From Anisus vortex (taxonomy: Eukaryota; Mollusca; Gastropoda; Planorbidae), in contig OX421497.1 of NCBI GenBank assembly GCA_949126835.1, forward strand, positions 4,811,648 through 4,875,647: 64,000 nucleotides of DNA, read 5' to 3'. The number at the start of each line of letters is the position of its first letter. Within the stretch, counting starts at the first letter, position 1. Both the position numbers and the translations under genes were made by a program. Below, in pieces: positions 48,140 through 60,500 of this stretch. Under the pieces are notes generated by a model, which searched no databases, was not told the DNA's origin, and worked only from the letters and a program-made list of their open reading frames with translations.

Positions 48140-48248
48140 GAGAATTGGACCATTTGAAAGGGAAAATTGGACCATTTGAAAGGGAAAATTGGACCATTTG
48201 AAAGGAAAAATTGGAGCATTTGAAAGGAAAAATTGGACCATTTGAAAT
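48140..48248 (+). repeat. 22-bp repeat in ASCC3 3' UTR, five copies
   Basis: GAAAGGGAAAATTGGACCAT-type units starting ~60 nt after the stop and ahead of both poly(A) signals, so most likely transcribed in the mature mRNA. Confidence 0.9.
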
Positions 48249-48361
48249 TTGTGCTAAAAAAATGTCCACTTTGTAGAGAAAATGAAAAACTAGAAAATCT
48301 GTTAAAAATAAGTTGGCGGGAAAAGTTTTTTTCATTTTTTTTTTGGACAATATGCTCTTTA

Positions 48362-48367
48362 AATAAA
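48362..48367 (+). terminator. ASCC3 poly(A) signal, proximal
   Basis: AATAAA about 285 nt after the ASCC3 stop, past the 22-bp repeats of the presumed 3' UTR. Confidence 0.45.
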
Positions 48368-48449
48368 TTTTTATTTACATGCAAACGGAAACGTTGTTTG
48401 TGTTTGTCTTACTTCCTGGGTCCACTACTGACCAAAAGAAAATGTTATG

Positions 48450-48455
48450 AATAAA
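48450..48455 (+). terminator. ASCC3 poly(A) signal, distal
   Basis: A second AATAAA about 370 nt after the stop, followed by a TTTGTGTTCTTTTTTT tract that could act as the downstream element. Confidence 0.45.
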
Positions 48456-48459
48456 CTTT

Positions 48460-50425
48460 GTGTTCTTTTTTTAAATATTGACATTCTAGCAATGGATAAA
48501 AATTTATTGTGCCTATATAGCTTTGGCCAGTCTTTTTTTTTTTTAAATAAATTATATAAATGGGGATAGTTGTATTTGTGAACTTCCATTCTATCATCAT
48601 TAGTCAACCTTTGACCTGTGATAATACTGGTCAGCAAGCGTGAAATATAAGTTAAAGTACTTTTGATTCATTCAAATGCAGGAGCGTTTGCTCATTGTTG
48701 AGTCTTGTATGTTTATACATGTACCAACTAGGGTTCTAAGAAGTATAAATACAGAATTGATTACATTCTTCTATATACTTGTAACCTTTGTAACGGACTT
48801 GCTGTAGAAATTGATTTATGATACATTAAAAAAACGTTCATGTGTGCTACATATGTAATTAAATGTAATAAGGTCAATGTAAAAGTGTTAAAAGCAAACA
48901 ATTACCACTGCTTTCTTTACAAGAGATAGTGTGGCAAGCACAAAATTACTGTTGTGTGGATTTTGAAGTCCTCAAAAAAGAACTTTATAAAAAGTATTTT
49001 CCACCTTTGATGTGTGTGGTGTATTGGGAAGGAGGTGAGTGTGTGTGTGTGGGGGGGGGGGTATGGCTTTTCCACCTTCAGCCTTAAGACAGGGAAAAGT
49101 ATTACTATGAAGTCAGCTATTCTGGAGACCTAGGTCAGGGGCATACTGGTCATGGTTTATCCCAGACCTTTGACCCCGCTTCCCACCTTGCCTTACCCTC
49201 AAATGTCATTCACTGCTCCCACAAGATAAACCTAGAAAACAATGCAATTCTCTCATCAAAGTTCACATTCAGCACCTACCTATGTATTGTAACCATGCAC
49301 AATCTCTATCAATGAAAGCACCAGAGTACGAGACTTCAGCATGGGATTTTAAAAATCAGAAATTATTCAAAAATGGCATTACACTTACACCATTACACTT
49401 ACACTGTGTTATTAAATACTGGCTCAGTTTTGATTTACTGATATCTGGACTACCACAAGCATGTATATATATATAATATTATAATATATATTTTTGGATT
49501 GTATAGAATTATGTTTGAAAGAATACAAATATTATAACGAGCTTTGTCTTATCATGAGACATGTGGATTGTATTTATTTATTGATTCAAACGTTACAAAT
49601 TGAATTAAACATGATAAACTGATACGTTGTTGTTTTTTTTATTTGATAAAAACTTTATATTAGAAAATTAGGCCGGCACATACAAATAGGTGGCCACAGA
49701 AACTGTCGAACGCTGCTTCACCGGCCCTATGATTTATTTGGTCTAAAAATTTATGTTTTTTATTTATACATTAGTTAATTCTTACAGTAGTATTGTGATA
49801 AATCACCTTTGATCTTTCGATTTGTTTTCATTGTTTGTACTGGTACAAATTGAGCTCTATTATCTACAAACTAAATTGCCCGACATTGCCCGGAGGAAAA
49901 TGAAAAAGGACCTGTATAAGCTACAGATAATAATGTTATAAACTACAATGTACAGAAAGCTATATAAATCTAATAATTGAAAAAATTGAAATCCAAAAAG
50001 TATAATATGAGACAATAAGATCGCGTGTCTTTAAATTAACTAATATGATTGGTTGAACACACACACAGTCTACTTTATATATATAGATTATATTTCTTCA
50101 CCATGTTCATCACTGATCTATATATATATTCATGAATTGGCCATCATGTAACTTTTTGCATGGTCTTAATTTTAAAAAACTCCTATTTTATACTTATACA
50201 CTCAAACTAACCATTTAAAATACTACCTTTAGTAAACTATTTTATAACTTAAGTAGAATAAAATAAGACTTTGACTATTGCAGAGTAAAAAAGAAATGAA
50301 ATAAATCTGAAATAATAGTATTATATTACATGAACAAGTTTATTGATAAATATTGTTTAAATAATTTATTTCATTGTTTAACAAAGTCAGTTTAAAAGAA
50401 TGATTTTTACTATGCAAAGTATTCC
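48460..50425. other. Intergenic, no gene seen
   Basis: AT-rich unique DNA, a SINE family 1 scrap (GCCACAGAAACTGTCGAACG) at 49690-49745, and a G run at 49051. No exon signal. Confidence 0.45.
49865..50090 (-). mobile_element. tRNA-like SINE family 2, minus copy
   Basis: TTGCCCGACATTGCCCGG at the left is the family tail in reverse; CAACCAATCATATTAGTTAA then TTTAAAGACACGCG (reverse complement) is its 5' body. Confidence 0.55.
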
Positions 50426-50428
50426 ACA

Positions 50429-51540
50429 GTAATATGTCACTACTAGGCTGACTGGAAAGGTAATATATGTCACTACTAGGCTGACTGTAAAGGTAATATG
50501 TCACTACTAGGCTGACTGTAACAGTAATATGTCACTACTAGGCTGACTGTAACAGTAATATGTCAATACTAGGCTGACTGTAACAGTAATATGTCACTAC
50601 TAGGCTGACTGTAACAGTTAATATGTCACTACTAGGCTGACTGTAACAGTAATATGTCACTACTAGGCTGACTGTAACAGTAATATGTCACTACTAGGCT
50701 GACTGTAACAGTAATATGTCACTACTAGGCTGACTGTAACAGTAATATGTCACTACTAGGCTGACTGTAACAGTAATATGTCACTACTAGGCTGACTGTA
50801 ACAGTAATATGTCACTACTAGGCTGACTGTAACAGTAATATGTCACTACTAGGCTGACTGTAACAGTAATATGTCAATACTAGGCTGACTGTAACAGTAA
50901 TATGTCAATACTAGGCTGACTGTAACAGTAATATGTCACTACTAGGCTGACTGTAACAGTAATATGTCACTACTAGGCTGACTGTAACAGTAATATGTCA
51001 CTACTAGGCTGACTGTAACAGTAATATGTCACTACTAGGCTGACTGTAACAGTAATATGTCACTACTAGGCTGACTGTAACAGTAATATGTCACTACTAG
51101 GCTGACTGTAACAGTAATATGTCACTACTAGGCTGACTGTAACAGTAATATGTCACTACTAGGCTGACTGTAACAGTAATATGTCACTACTAGGCTGACT
51201 GTAACAGTAATATGTCACTACTAGGCTGACTGTAACAGTAATATGTCACTACTAGGCTGACTGTAACAGTAATATGTCACTACTAGGCTGACTGTAACAG
51301 TAATATGTCACTACTAGGCTGACTGTAACAGTAATATGTCACTACTAGGCTGACTGTAACAGTAATATGTCAATACTAGGCTGACTGTAACAGTAATATG
51401 TCACTACTAGGCTGACTGTAACAGTAATATGTCACTACTAGGCTGACTGTAACAGTAATATGTCACTACTAGGCTGACTGTAACAGTAATATGTCAATAC
51501 TAGGCTGACTGTAACAGTAATATGTCAATACTAGGCTCAC
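50429..51540. repeat. 31-bp satellite, ~36 copies
   Basis: TAATATGTCACTACTAGGCT then GACTGTAACAG. Very homogeneous; the commonest variant is TCAATACTAG. Confidence 0.97.
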
Positions 51541-51544
51541 ACAT

Positions 51545-52148
51545 TCATTCTCACTGACAAAAGAAAATAGAAATTGCAAATCTGTGCATATATATAGTTC
51601 AGTGCTGTCAGTGCAAACAGTATTTGAACATTTAATTTGTCAACAAATATAAAGGAACTTTTGAATTTCACACACATAATGTGTTTTGCAGCAGCTGGTG
51701 TTTATATTTTAGTTTTTATAAAAACATGAATTCGCTAGTAATTAAAGACAATTGTCCATAAATTATTCATCTTACATGACAGTGTGGTGGGGGGGGGGGG
51801 GAGAGAACAGCATAAAAATTAACGAACTTATAACAACTTTGTTTTATTATTACATTGCTCCATGAAAATATTCGATGAACAAGTTTGATTGTTTCAACCA
51901 CTGGCTTAAAGGTGAAGTGCCACAATATGAACTAATTTAAATCTTAAGACGTTGGTGTCAACTACTCCCCCTCCCCCATCACAAGCATGAGATTTCTGAA
52001 GCCAAATGAGAATGTTATATTGAAAGTCAATTAACCCTTGAGCAGTGAGCTGACCAGGAAATAAATTGTTTGCTGTCTTTCCACTTTTTCCAGTTCCACG
52101 TAATACATGTACACCAAAATGTCTTGGCAAAGAAGTGTAGCTTAAAAA
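51545..52148. other. Intergenic, no gene seen
   Basis: A G run at 51788-51800; a minus frame at 51906-52157 has no domain or splice context. Confidence 0.4.
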
Positions 52149-52149
52149 A

Positions 52150-52395
52150 TGGGACATGGGTGGTCGAGTTGCAGCGCATTCGGCGGGCGTACTGAAGGTC
52201 CTGGGTTCAAATCCTGCTGAAGGCTAGAGCTTGTTCCCAAGCCCCAAGATGAGCCCCTGACATTAGTTTGGGGAAAAAGTAAATTCGCCTTGGCATTGTG
52301 TTAGCCACACAATCACCCACATAGGTAGTGGCCACAGAAACTTGTGACGCTGCTTCACTATGGATCAAATTAGTTTGACTGTAGAATACTACAAC
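52150..52395 (+). mobile_element. tRNA-derived SINE family 1, copy
   Basis: GGGACATGGGTGGTCGAGTT, GGGTTCAAATCCTGCTGAAG, GTGGCCACAGAAACTTGTGA; located just past the receptor B poly(A) signal. Confidence 0.8.
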
Positions 52396-52515
52396 TTTAA
52401 GACAAAAAATTTATATTCTTTTTCAGTCACATGAAATTATACTCTTCACTGGGTCATCTCCCCCTTTTCAACATAAATGTCTATGATTACCTGACATGGC
52501 TAGTATATGCCAAGC

Positions 52516-52521
52516 TTTATT
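52516..52521 (-). terminator. Poly(A) signal AATAAA of receptor B
   Basis: AATAAA on the minus strand about 185 nt after the stop codon of receptor B. Confidence 0.45.
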
Positions 52522-52705
52522 TTTTTAAGACAGGTAGTTAAGAAAAACACTTTTCTGTGATTCTGAATGGCACACTTTGTGCCTAGCTGAGTCAAGAACA
52601 AAGATACATTTTCGCTAGCGATTTAAATATATATCACAAGTCTCTGGTGATTATCTGGCAACACCTTACATGGACTGAAATAGTTTCTAATCTGGCAACT
52701 AATCC

Positions 52706-54500
52706 TCAGCAATGACTGAAATCCGAGCTGCCATAACCGGCTTCGTCCCCAACCTCGGTTTTCGTCTGCAGTTGTCTTTTTAGTTTTATTTCCTCAAGAG
52801 ATTGACGCAGGAGATCATCTGCCAACTGAGATCTGGAAGATTTCTTGTGCCTTACTTTAGGATCCTTAAGTTCTGTATCGCCTGTACCGTTAGTGTGTGA
52901 TGTCACAGGCGTTGGTCTAATATTTTCAAATCCTGGTAGTGACTTTGTAAGGTCGGTATTTGGTGAGAAATTATTGGCCAAAGTCGTGCTGCTGAGTTGT
53001 GCCCCTTGAGATCTTGCTTTTGTTTGTGCCTTTAATTTTCTTCTTAACTGCCTTTTATTTTCTTTATCGTGTAAAGAGTTCTGAAGATCGTTTACGTTTT
53101 CAAGACTTGGTGTCCTGTGGACATTGTCTGTGAGATTATGGGCATGGTCTGTGTGATTGTGGACATTGTCTGTGTGATTGCGGGCATTGTCTGAGTGATT
53201 GTGAGCATTGTCTATGTGATTATGGGCATGGTCTGTGTGATTATGGACATTGTCTGTGTGATTGCGGGCATTGTCTGAGTGATTGTGAGCATTGTCTGTG
53301 TTATTGCGGGCATTGTCTTTGTGATTGTGGGCATGGTCTGTGCGGTTGTGGGCATTGTAAGTGTGATTGTGGGCCTTGTACTTGTCTGTGTGATTGTGGG
53401 CCTTGTCTGTGTGATTTTGGGCCTTGACTGTGTGATTGTGGGCCTTGTCTGTCTGATTGTGGGCAGTGTATGTGTGATTGTGAGCATTGTCTTTGTGATT
53501 GAGGGCATTGTCTTTGTGATTGTGGGCATTGTCAGTGGCAGACTCTAATGAAGACTTTTCTTCATTTTGACGGAGATGCTTCTTGTGGGCAATGCCGGAG
53601 ATTGTCTCTTTTAGTTCTGACCTAACGGACAACTCATGTGGTTTGTTTTCAGTGCGTGGTGTTTCTTGCTGCTTGTGGTCATTGCTGGATAGATGATGCC
53701 TGTCTCTTTTGCCGCTGCTGGGTGTCGGCTTTTTGTTGTCATTGGGGATTTCTATAATGTCATTAACTAGTGACAACAACTTATCGTTGTTTTGTGCCAC
53801 GCCACTGTCTGCCAGGCCAATGTGGCTTAGTGACAAGGGAGCCACCGTACTGTCATGACCTGGTGACAGCGGAGGCGTCACGTGGACATGATTTGTTGTC
53901 TCTAGAGAAGGGACTCGGTCTTGAGCCAATGGCACTGAAGTCTCCATCTCGCCATGACTTGAGCCACTATCCATAAAGTGACTTTCTGGCAACATGGCAT
54001 TGTTAGCTATTAAATCATTCGGCCCCTGAGTCGATCCATTCAATGAGTCTCTCAGCTCCTTATCGCCACCTGCACCACTTTTATAATTGGAAATCTCCTC
54101 TACAGGGCTATGGTAGCCAACGGTAGGCAGAGATTTTAGACTGCCGGAGCACTCGAACTCTAGCTCATCATACATGGTCTCTCTTGGTGTCTCTGGGTTA
54201 TTCCCCTTTGAATCAAAGTAAACTTCCACATCAGGGGATGTAATGTTGCAGCTGCCTGAATAGTTCTCTGGTTGCTTCTCTTGTGAAATATTTTTCATTG
54301 CACAGGCAGACTCCTTAACTCCGGCAGTCGAAATATCTTTTCCTGACATTTCTAGATTATCGAATGAGCCTGCGTGAAAGTCAACTTTCTCCTCCTCCTC
54401 CTCATTTCCTTGGGGATTACGTTTAACAATTCCGTGATACAGAGACAAGAGAAATGCTTTAAATCCAACTTTCCCATCGTAAGTGAACCGCCGTCTTTTT
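52706..54500 (-). CDS. Receptor B last exon: cytoplasmic tail with His-rich repeats
   Basis: Acceptor TTTCAG|A at 54500; TGA stop at 52706-52708; 597 residues. It starts KRRRFTYDGKVGFKAF after the membrane helix, then an acidic EEEEE run. Tyrosine motifs include VYFDS, TMYDELEF (TxYxxL, like TVYEELL of receptor A), NYSGS, GYHSP and GYGSSDF near the end. The middle (53113-53540) is about 20 copies of a 7-residue unit such as TDNAHNH. After it comes a basic, coiled-coil-prone stretch (LRRKLKAQTKARS; LLRQSLEEIKLKRQLQ). The whole tail is polar and probably disordered. Function not known. Confidence 0.85.
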
Positions 54501-57500
54501 CTGAAAGAATTTGAATCGAAATATTTAACTATCATGCAAATGTTTTCTTTTCTGTGTAGACACCTATTTAAAATTATTATTAATATAGTTCCCATTGATC
54601 TTTAAACTTTTTTTCATGATCTGAGTTTTCCTTGTAAGATAAGTAGACATGCAGACAGGAAGCAGATGAAAGCATCTGCCGTAATACAATTTCCAAAAAA
54701 AATTATTGTGCACCTACCTGTAAACCACAACTGCAACTATAACTGCTATCACTAATAGAACCAGCAAGATAACCACAAGGAGGATAACTATAGTTTCAGA
54801 TTCCTCTTTTTTCTTCCCTGTTGGTTAAAATTGATTTCTTATTAAAGTTTGAACATATAAAACATTGTTAAATTCCCTTTTTTTTTTAAGTTATCAAAAA
54901 TTTTTTTTATTATTTATATGGTTTAAAATTGTATGTATTTATTTAGAAATATGAAATTGTTAACAAGTAAAAAACCCAAAGCTATATTTTTTTGAAAATG
55001 ATATATTTTTTCATTGTGGCACTAGAGCATATAGGTTGATCTTATTTCACAAAGGACTTCATGTATTGTCATCTCACTGGACTTGATAAATAAATTAGCA
55101 GAAAGATATCCTGTAACAAAACCTACCTACAATAGATTGAACAGATGCATCATTGGGTGACTTCAAAGTAGTTGGTTTAGTTTCTGTAGATTCTTGCTCC
55201 GTTAACAGTGGAGGTGTTGATGTTGTAGAAGAGGTACTGGGTATGAATATCAATGATGTTGTGTTGGCTGTTTGTGGTGTGTTAGATATAACTGTTGGAG
55301 ATGTTGTGTTGGCTGTTTGTGGTGTGTTAGATATAGCTGATGGGGATGTTGCGTTGGCTGTTTGTGGTGTGTTAGATATAGCTGATGGGGATGTTGCGTT
55401 GGACGTTTTCAGTGTACTAGTTATATCTGTTGATAGAGTGTTTGGTGATGTACCGAGCTGGTCTGTTGTTGATGTAAAATGAGGCAATGTTGTTTGTTCT
55501 GTTGGTGAAGTTGTGATGGGAACTTGAGATGTGTTAGCTATATCTGGTGACGATGTTTTGTTTGGTATTTGCGATGTACTAAGCACATCTACTGTTGATG
55601 TCTTGTAAGGCAATTGTGAGGTCTCTGTTGTAAATGTTGTGTTGGGTAATTCTGTATTTGATGTTGTGTTGGGTATGTGTGATGCACTTGATGTGTCTGT
55701 TGTTATGGATGTAACTGGTTCTTGTGATGTACTTGTTATTGTAGATGGTGTTGTTGATGTTGTTGTAGATGATGATGTAGGAATAGCTGTTGTGATGATT
55801 CTGTCAGGAGGCAGTGGACTGGAAGTACAAGAAGCTCTCAAACTTTCACCAAGTCCTGGAAGAAAATACAACAGCATTGATTATATCTTATCTTATACAT
55901 TACAGACGCTCCTTCAATACCGAATATTATTGCGTCTTACACTCATCCGTGGTCTGAGTCTAGTCTTACTTTTTTTTAGTGTTTTAAATTATGTCAAGTT
56001 ACGGAGTATCCTGGTTTGTTCAGGCAACCCATTCCATGCCCCGATGTCAATCAGGATGAAAAAGTACTTATATGCATTTGTTTTTGCATATGTGATTAGA
56101 AAAGTGTTTTTGTCTTTATGTTTATCATTGAACAGAGGGTGTTTAAACAAAACTTTTTTTTTTACAAATTCGCAACATACAGTTTTATACCAATACACAT
56201 TCAGCTTTATACCAATACACATTCAGCTTTATACCAATACACATTCAGCTTTATAAGAATACACATTTTTCTTTATACCAATACTCATTCAGCTTTATAC
56301 CAATACACATTCAGCTTTATACAAATACACATTCAGCATTATACCAATACACATTCAGCTTTATACCAATACACATTCAGCTTTATAACATTACAACATT
56401 CAGCTTTATACCAATACACATTCAACTTTATACCATTACATATTCAGCTTTATACCAATACACATTCAGCTTTAAGCCAATACAAAATTCAGCTGTATAC
56501 TAATTCACATTCAGCTTTATACCAATTCACATTCATCTTTATACCAATACATAGACAATACGATTCCTCAAACATACCACTGACTTGTAACCAAGCAATC
56601 TGGCCAGTGAGTCCATAGTTTGAATAAGTGACTGTAATATTTGTGTAGTTTGTCCCTTCTATGGGGTAGAAATTTTCATTGAGCATACGAAGGTTATCAC
56701 AATCTGTAAAACAAACGATGTAGCCTATAAGCCAATTTACAGGTACTTTCAACCATCATTTGCAGCTAGACTAGTGCTTGAAAAAACATTTTTATTACAT
56801 TTCAAGCCAAGTTTTTGTTTAAAAAATGACTATGATTAAGCTATAGCATACTTTATTAAACAATGATACGACAACTTAATATAACTTAGGATGAAATATG
56901 ATAATATAAATGGATAAATAAATATATATAAATATATCAACTAACTTTATTGATTCAAAAACATAGTTTGGAAATTTATTTTCATAACACAACAAAAATC
57001 ATAAAATAGAAAATATACAAATTAAGTAAATACTAAATATTAATCGTTTCGAATCTTTTGCCCCTTTTTGCCATTTATTTACTAAATATTTTAGAATAGG
57101 CTAAAAAGACATTACTACATAAACAAATAAATCAAACACTATAATGTAAATGTACAATAATGTAAAAAGTATTCTAAAAACCAGTGCAGTAACAATTATT
57201 GGTCAAACAATCTTTCCTTTCAATGCATGTTTTTTTTTATAAGCTGGCACCATAACTGTATAGCCTACTACACTTTTTCATTTGGTTGCTAGTCTGTAGA
57301 GAGTGTTAGTTTGTTTTTTAAATTTTGAGAAAAAAACAAACACAGGATTTCATATTACAATTCTAATTTCTAGTATTTAATGATGCAACAATTTGTGTTC
57401 AGTTATATATATATATATAAACAATAAAGTAAGCTGTGTGTTTGTGGATTTCGATCCCCATTGGTTAATTTTAAGACTTTTGCGATCTCGCTTCCGGTAT

Positions 57501-60500
57501 GTGTCCTCCTTAACTGAGTTAGCGTATTCGACTGCCATGCAGGCTTATGTTCATTGTAGTTTATAAAATTTTTGCTTGTAAATAGATCTAATAATGAATT
57601 TAAAATTCATAACTTTAGTTTCAATGATACAAAAAAAAGCAACATAACAGCGATCATATTATGCTGAAAACTTAAATAGATAATGTACTTACTTTTGCAT
57701 GTACTGCTAGACTGCCACACAACTTGAGCACTGTTTTGAACAGTCAGGGCAGAATTGTATTGGTCTGTTGCTTCCCATGGTAATTTTGAGTTGACATTAA
57801 TCTCAATGGCTGACACGGTCAGACGAGTGCCCTGTAATACAAATATGTAACCGCTCTTTGTACAACAAAAAACTATTATGACATTTTTGGGAGTTGCCAA
57901 AGATAGAACCTGCAGGGGAAGTAATAGTAATTTTGGCCCCCACGCACCTGTGAGGGGGGTCAACAGGATTAAGGTGACATCTTTATTGAATTGTATGTAT
58001 ATACTGGGAAGAGTTTAAAACATTAGGTCGTTTCCAAAGTTGAATACATGTTTCACGTACATTTTGTTTAAGTATTGAGTGGCCATGTTATGATGTAATT
58101 GATAGCCTTAAAAACCACGAATCATGCCCCATCAAAATCTTGGGATGGACACTCAACATTATCTTTAGAAGTAATAGTAATTGCTAAGTTTTAATCTTAT
58201 TTTAATCACCTCAATTCTGCAAACACATAAAGCGTTTAGTGGACCGGTGGATGGAAAAGTCGGACTGGCTAGATGTATTGTTGGATATGTTGACTGTAGA
58301 GTTATTTCCCCAGCACACAAATCAATAACATGGGAACCTAGGATAGAGAATAATATAAGCATTAGGCATTACTCACAAGCTTCTTTATGTATAGTATATT
58401 GTCATGTATATTGTTTTTCCAAGAATTGGAACACGCAATGTTTATACTTCTCTCTCTCTCTCTTTTCTCACTACACACAATATTAGGACGTTTAGTAGGA
58501 AAACGAAAGATTCTAGGTAATGCTGGGATTCTGTGTTGATCTCAAATTCTCAGGGTCTGGGAACGACTCATTATTTAATAGGGGAAGTTCCTATCGTTTT
58601 GTTATGAGTTTTGTAATGTTACCATGATTTTCACCCCTACTGGTAGTGGGTCTGTCCCTTGCACCACTCGGATAGTATTTAATGATTTGTTTTGTCTGAA
58701 AGACAGAGCGTTTCAAAATATGTTCCTTTGAGAACGTTTGTGTTTGCACTATTTTATTCTAACTGTACATAATAGATATATTGTATATATTGAACATATC
58801 ACCTGAAATAAACTATAAACAACAGTTACACTGAAGCTTCCTTGTCAAGTTACTATTCTATTGTGTTGTATACATTACTATAAGATTTATCTACTACTCT
58901 AATGCCCAAGGAAGGAAATGTTGGAATACAAATACTGAGTTTGTGCCCAGGACTATAAGAAGAGTTCGTGTAATACTGAAACATAAATACTAATAATTAA
59001 AGTCTCCCCTAGGACTAACGAGAATTATCAGCAAGATCTACACAACTCTGGCCACAAGGGGATTGTGGACGTAACAATATACTGTATATGTAGGCCTATA
59101 GTATATACTGTATATGTAGGCTTATACCTGTGGGTGTGACATTGTATTTACTTTTTGAAAATATTTTTTACAAGCACATGTACAAACTACCTAAATCTTT
59201 CTTAGATCACCTAAATCTCTCTATGATCACATAAATCTCTCTATGATCACCTAAATCTCTATTTGATCACCTAAATCTCTCTATGATCACCTAAATCTCT
59301 CTTTGATCACCTAAATCTCTCTTTGTTCATCTAAATCTCTCTTTGTTCACATAAATTTTTCTTTGTTCACATAAATCTTTGTTTGATCACCTATATATCT
59401 CATTGATCGCATAAATATCTCTTTGATCACCTAAATCTCTCTTTGATCACCTAAATCTTTCTTTGATCACCTAAATCTTTCTTTGGTCACCTAAATATCT
59501 CATTGATCACCTAAATCTTTCTTTGATCACCTAAATCTATCTTTGATCACCTAAATCTATCTTTGATCACCTAAATCTTTCTTTCATCACCTAAATCTTT
59601 CTTTGATCACCTAAATATCTCATTGATCGCTCTTTGATCACCTAAATATCTCTTTGATCACCTAAATCTTTCTTTCATCACCTAAATCTTTCTTTGATCA
59701 CCTAACTCTTTCTTTGATCATCTAAATCTCTCCTTGATCACCTAAATCTTTCTTTGATCACCTAAATCTCTCGTTGATCGCCTAAATCTTTCTTTGATCA
59801 CCGAAATCTCTCTTTGATCACCTAAATCTTTCTTTCATCACCTAAATCTTTCTTTGATCACCTAAATCTTTCTTTGATCACCTAAATCTCTCATTGATCG
59901 CCTAAATCTCTCTTTGATGACCTAAATATCTCTTTGATCACCTAAATCTCTCTTTGATCACCTAAATCTCTCATTGATCACCTTAATGATATACACTTAT
60001 AATTTTACAGACGTTCCTTCTAGAAAGAAGATTATTACGTCCTTGGCCTTGGGGGGGGGGGGGGGAGAAATTGGTCGGAGGCAGAGATAGAACCCGGGCC
60101 GTTATGTTGACTGTCCGGTGTACTAACCGCAGGACCAGCCGGAAAGTGGGTTGGGCCTGATTATGTGTGTGTGTGGGGGGGTATCTAAAATATTGTAACC
60201 TGCCTATCACACTATCATGCAGTTTGTTTTAAAATTAAAATATGGCCGTGTTTAGAACATACCTTCCGTGCATTCATACTGCACCATGACCGCCACCTTG
60301 GGCACGCTATTGAAACACGGCTTTTGCAAGCGGACGCCAGCCACGTCGACAAGCTCCCGGCACCCGACGTCGGGGCTCGGCCCGTTGCAGTTCGCCTCCA
60401 TGTCCGTCTTAACGAGGCTGCACTGGCTGTTGAAGTCTATGACACAGCTGGGCCCATCGCCGACACTTTGAGGGATGTACGATTCGTAAACAATGTGAAT

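Noticed and set aside
53279..53548. Plus and alternate minus frames over the His repeat
   Set aside because: Shadows of the receptor B coding frame, open only because the unit is 21 bp.
56118..56618. 166-residue plus frame (YTNTHSALYQ repeats)
   Set aside because: 22-bp repeat in a receptor B intron, opposite strand to the true exon.
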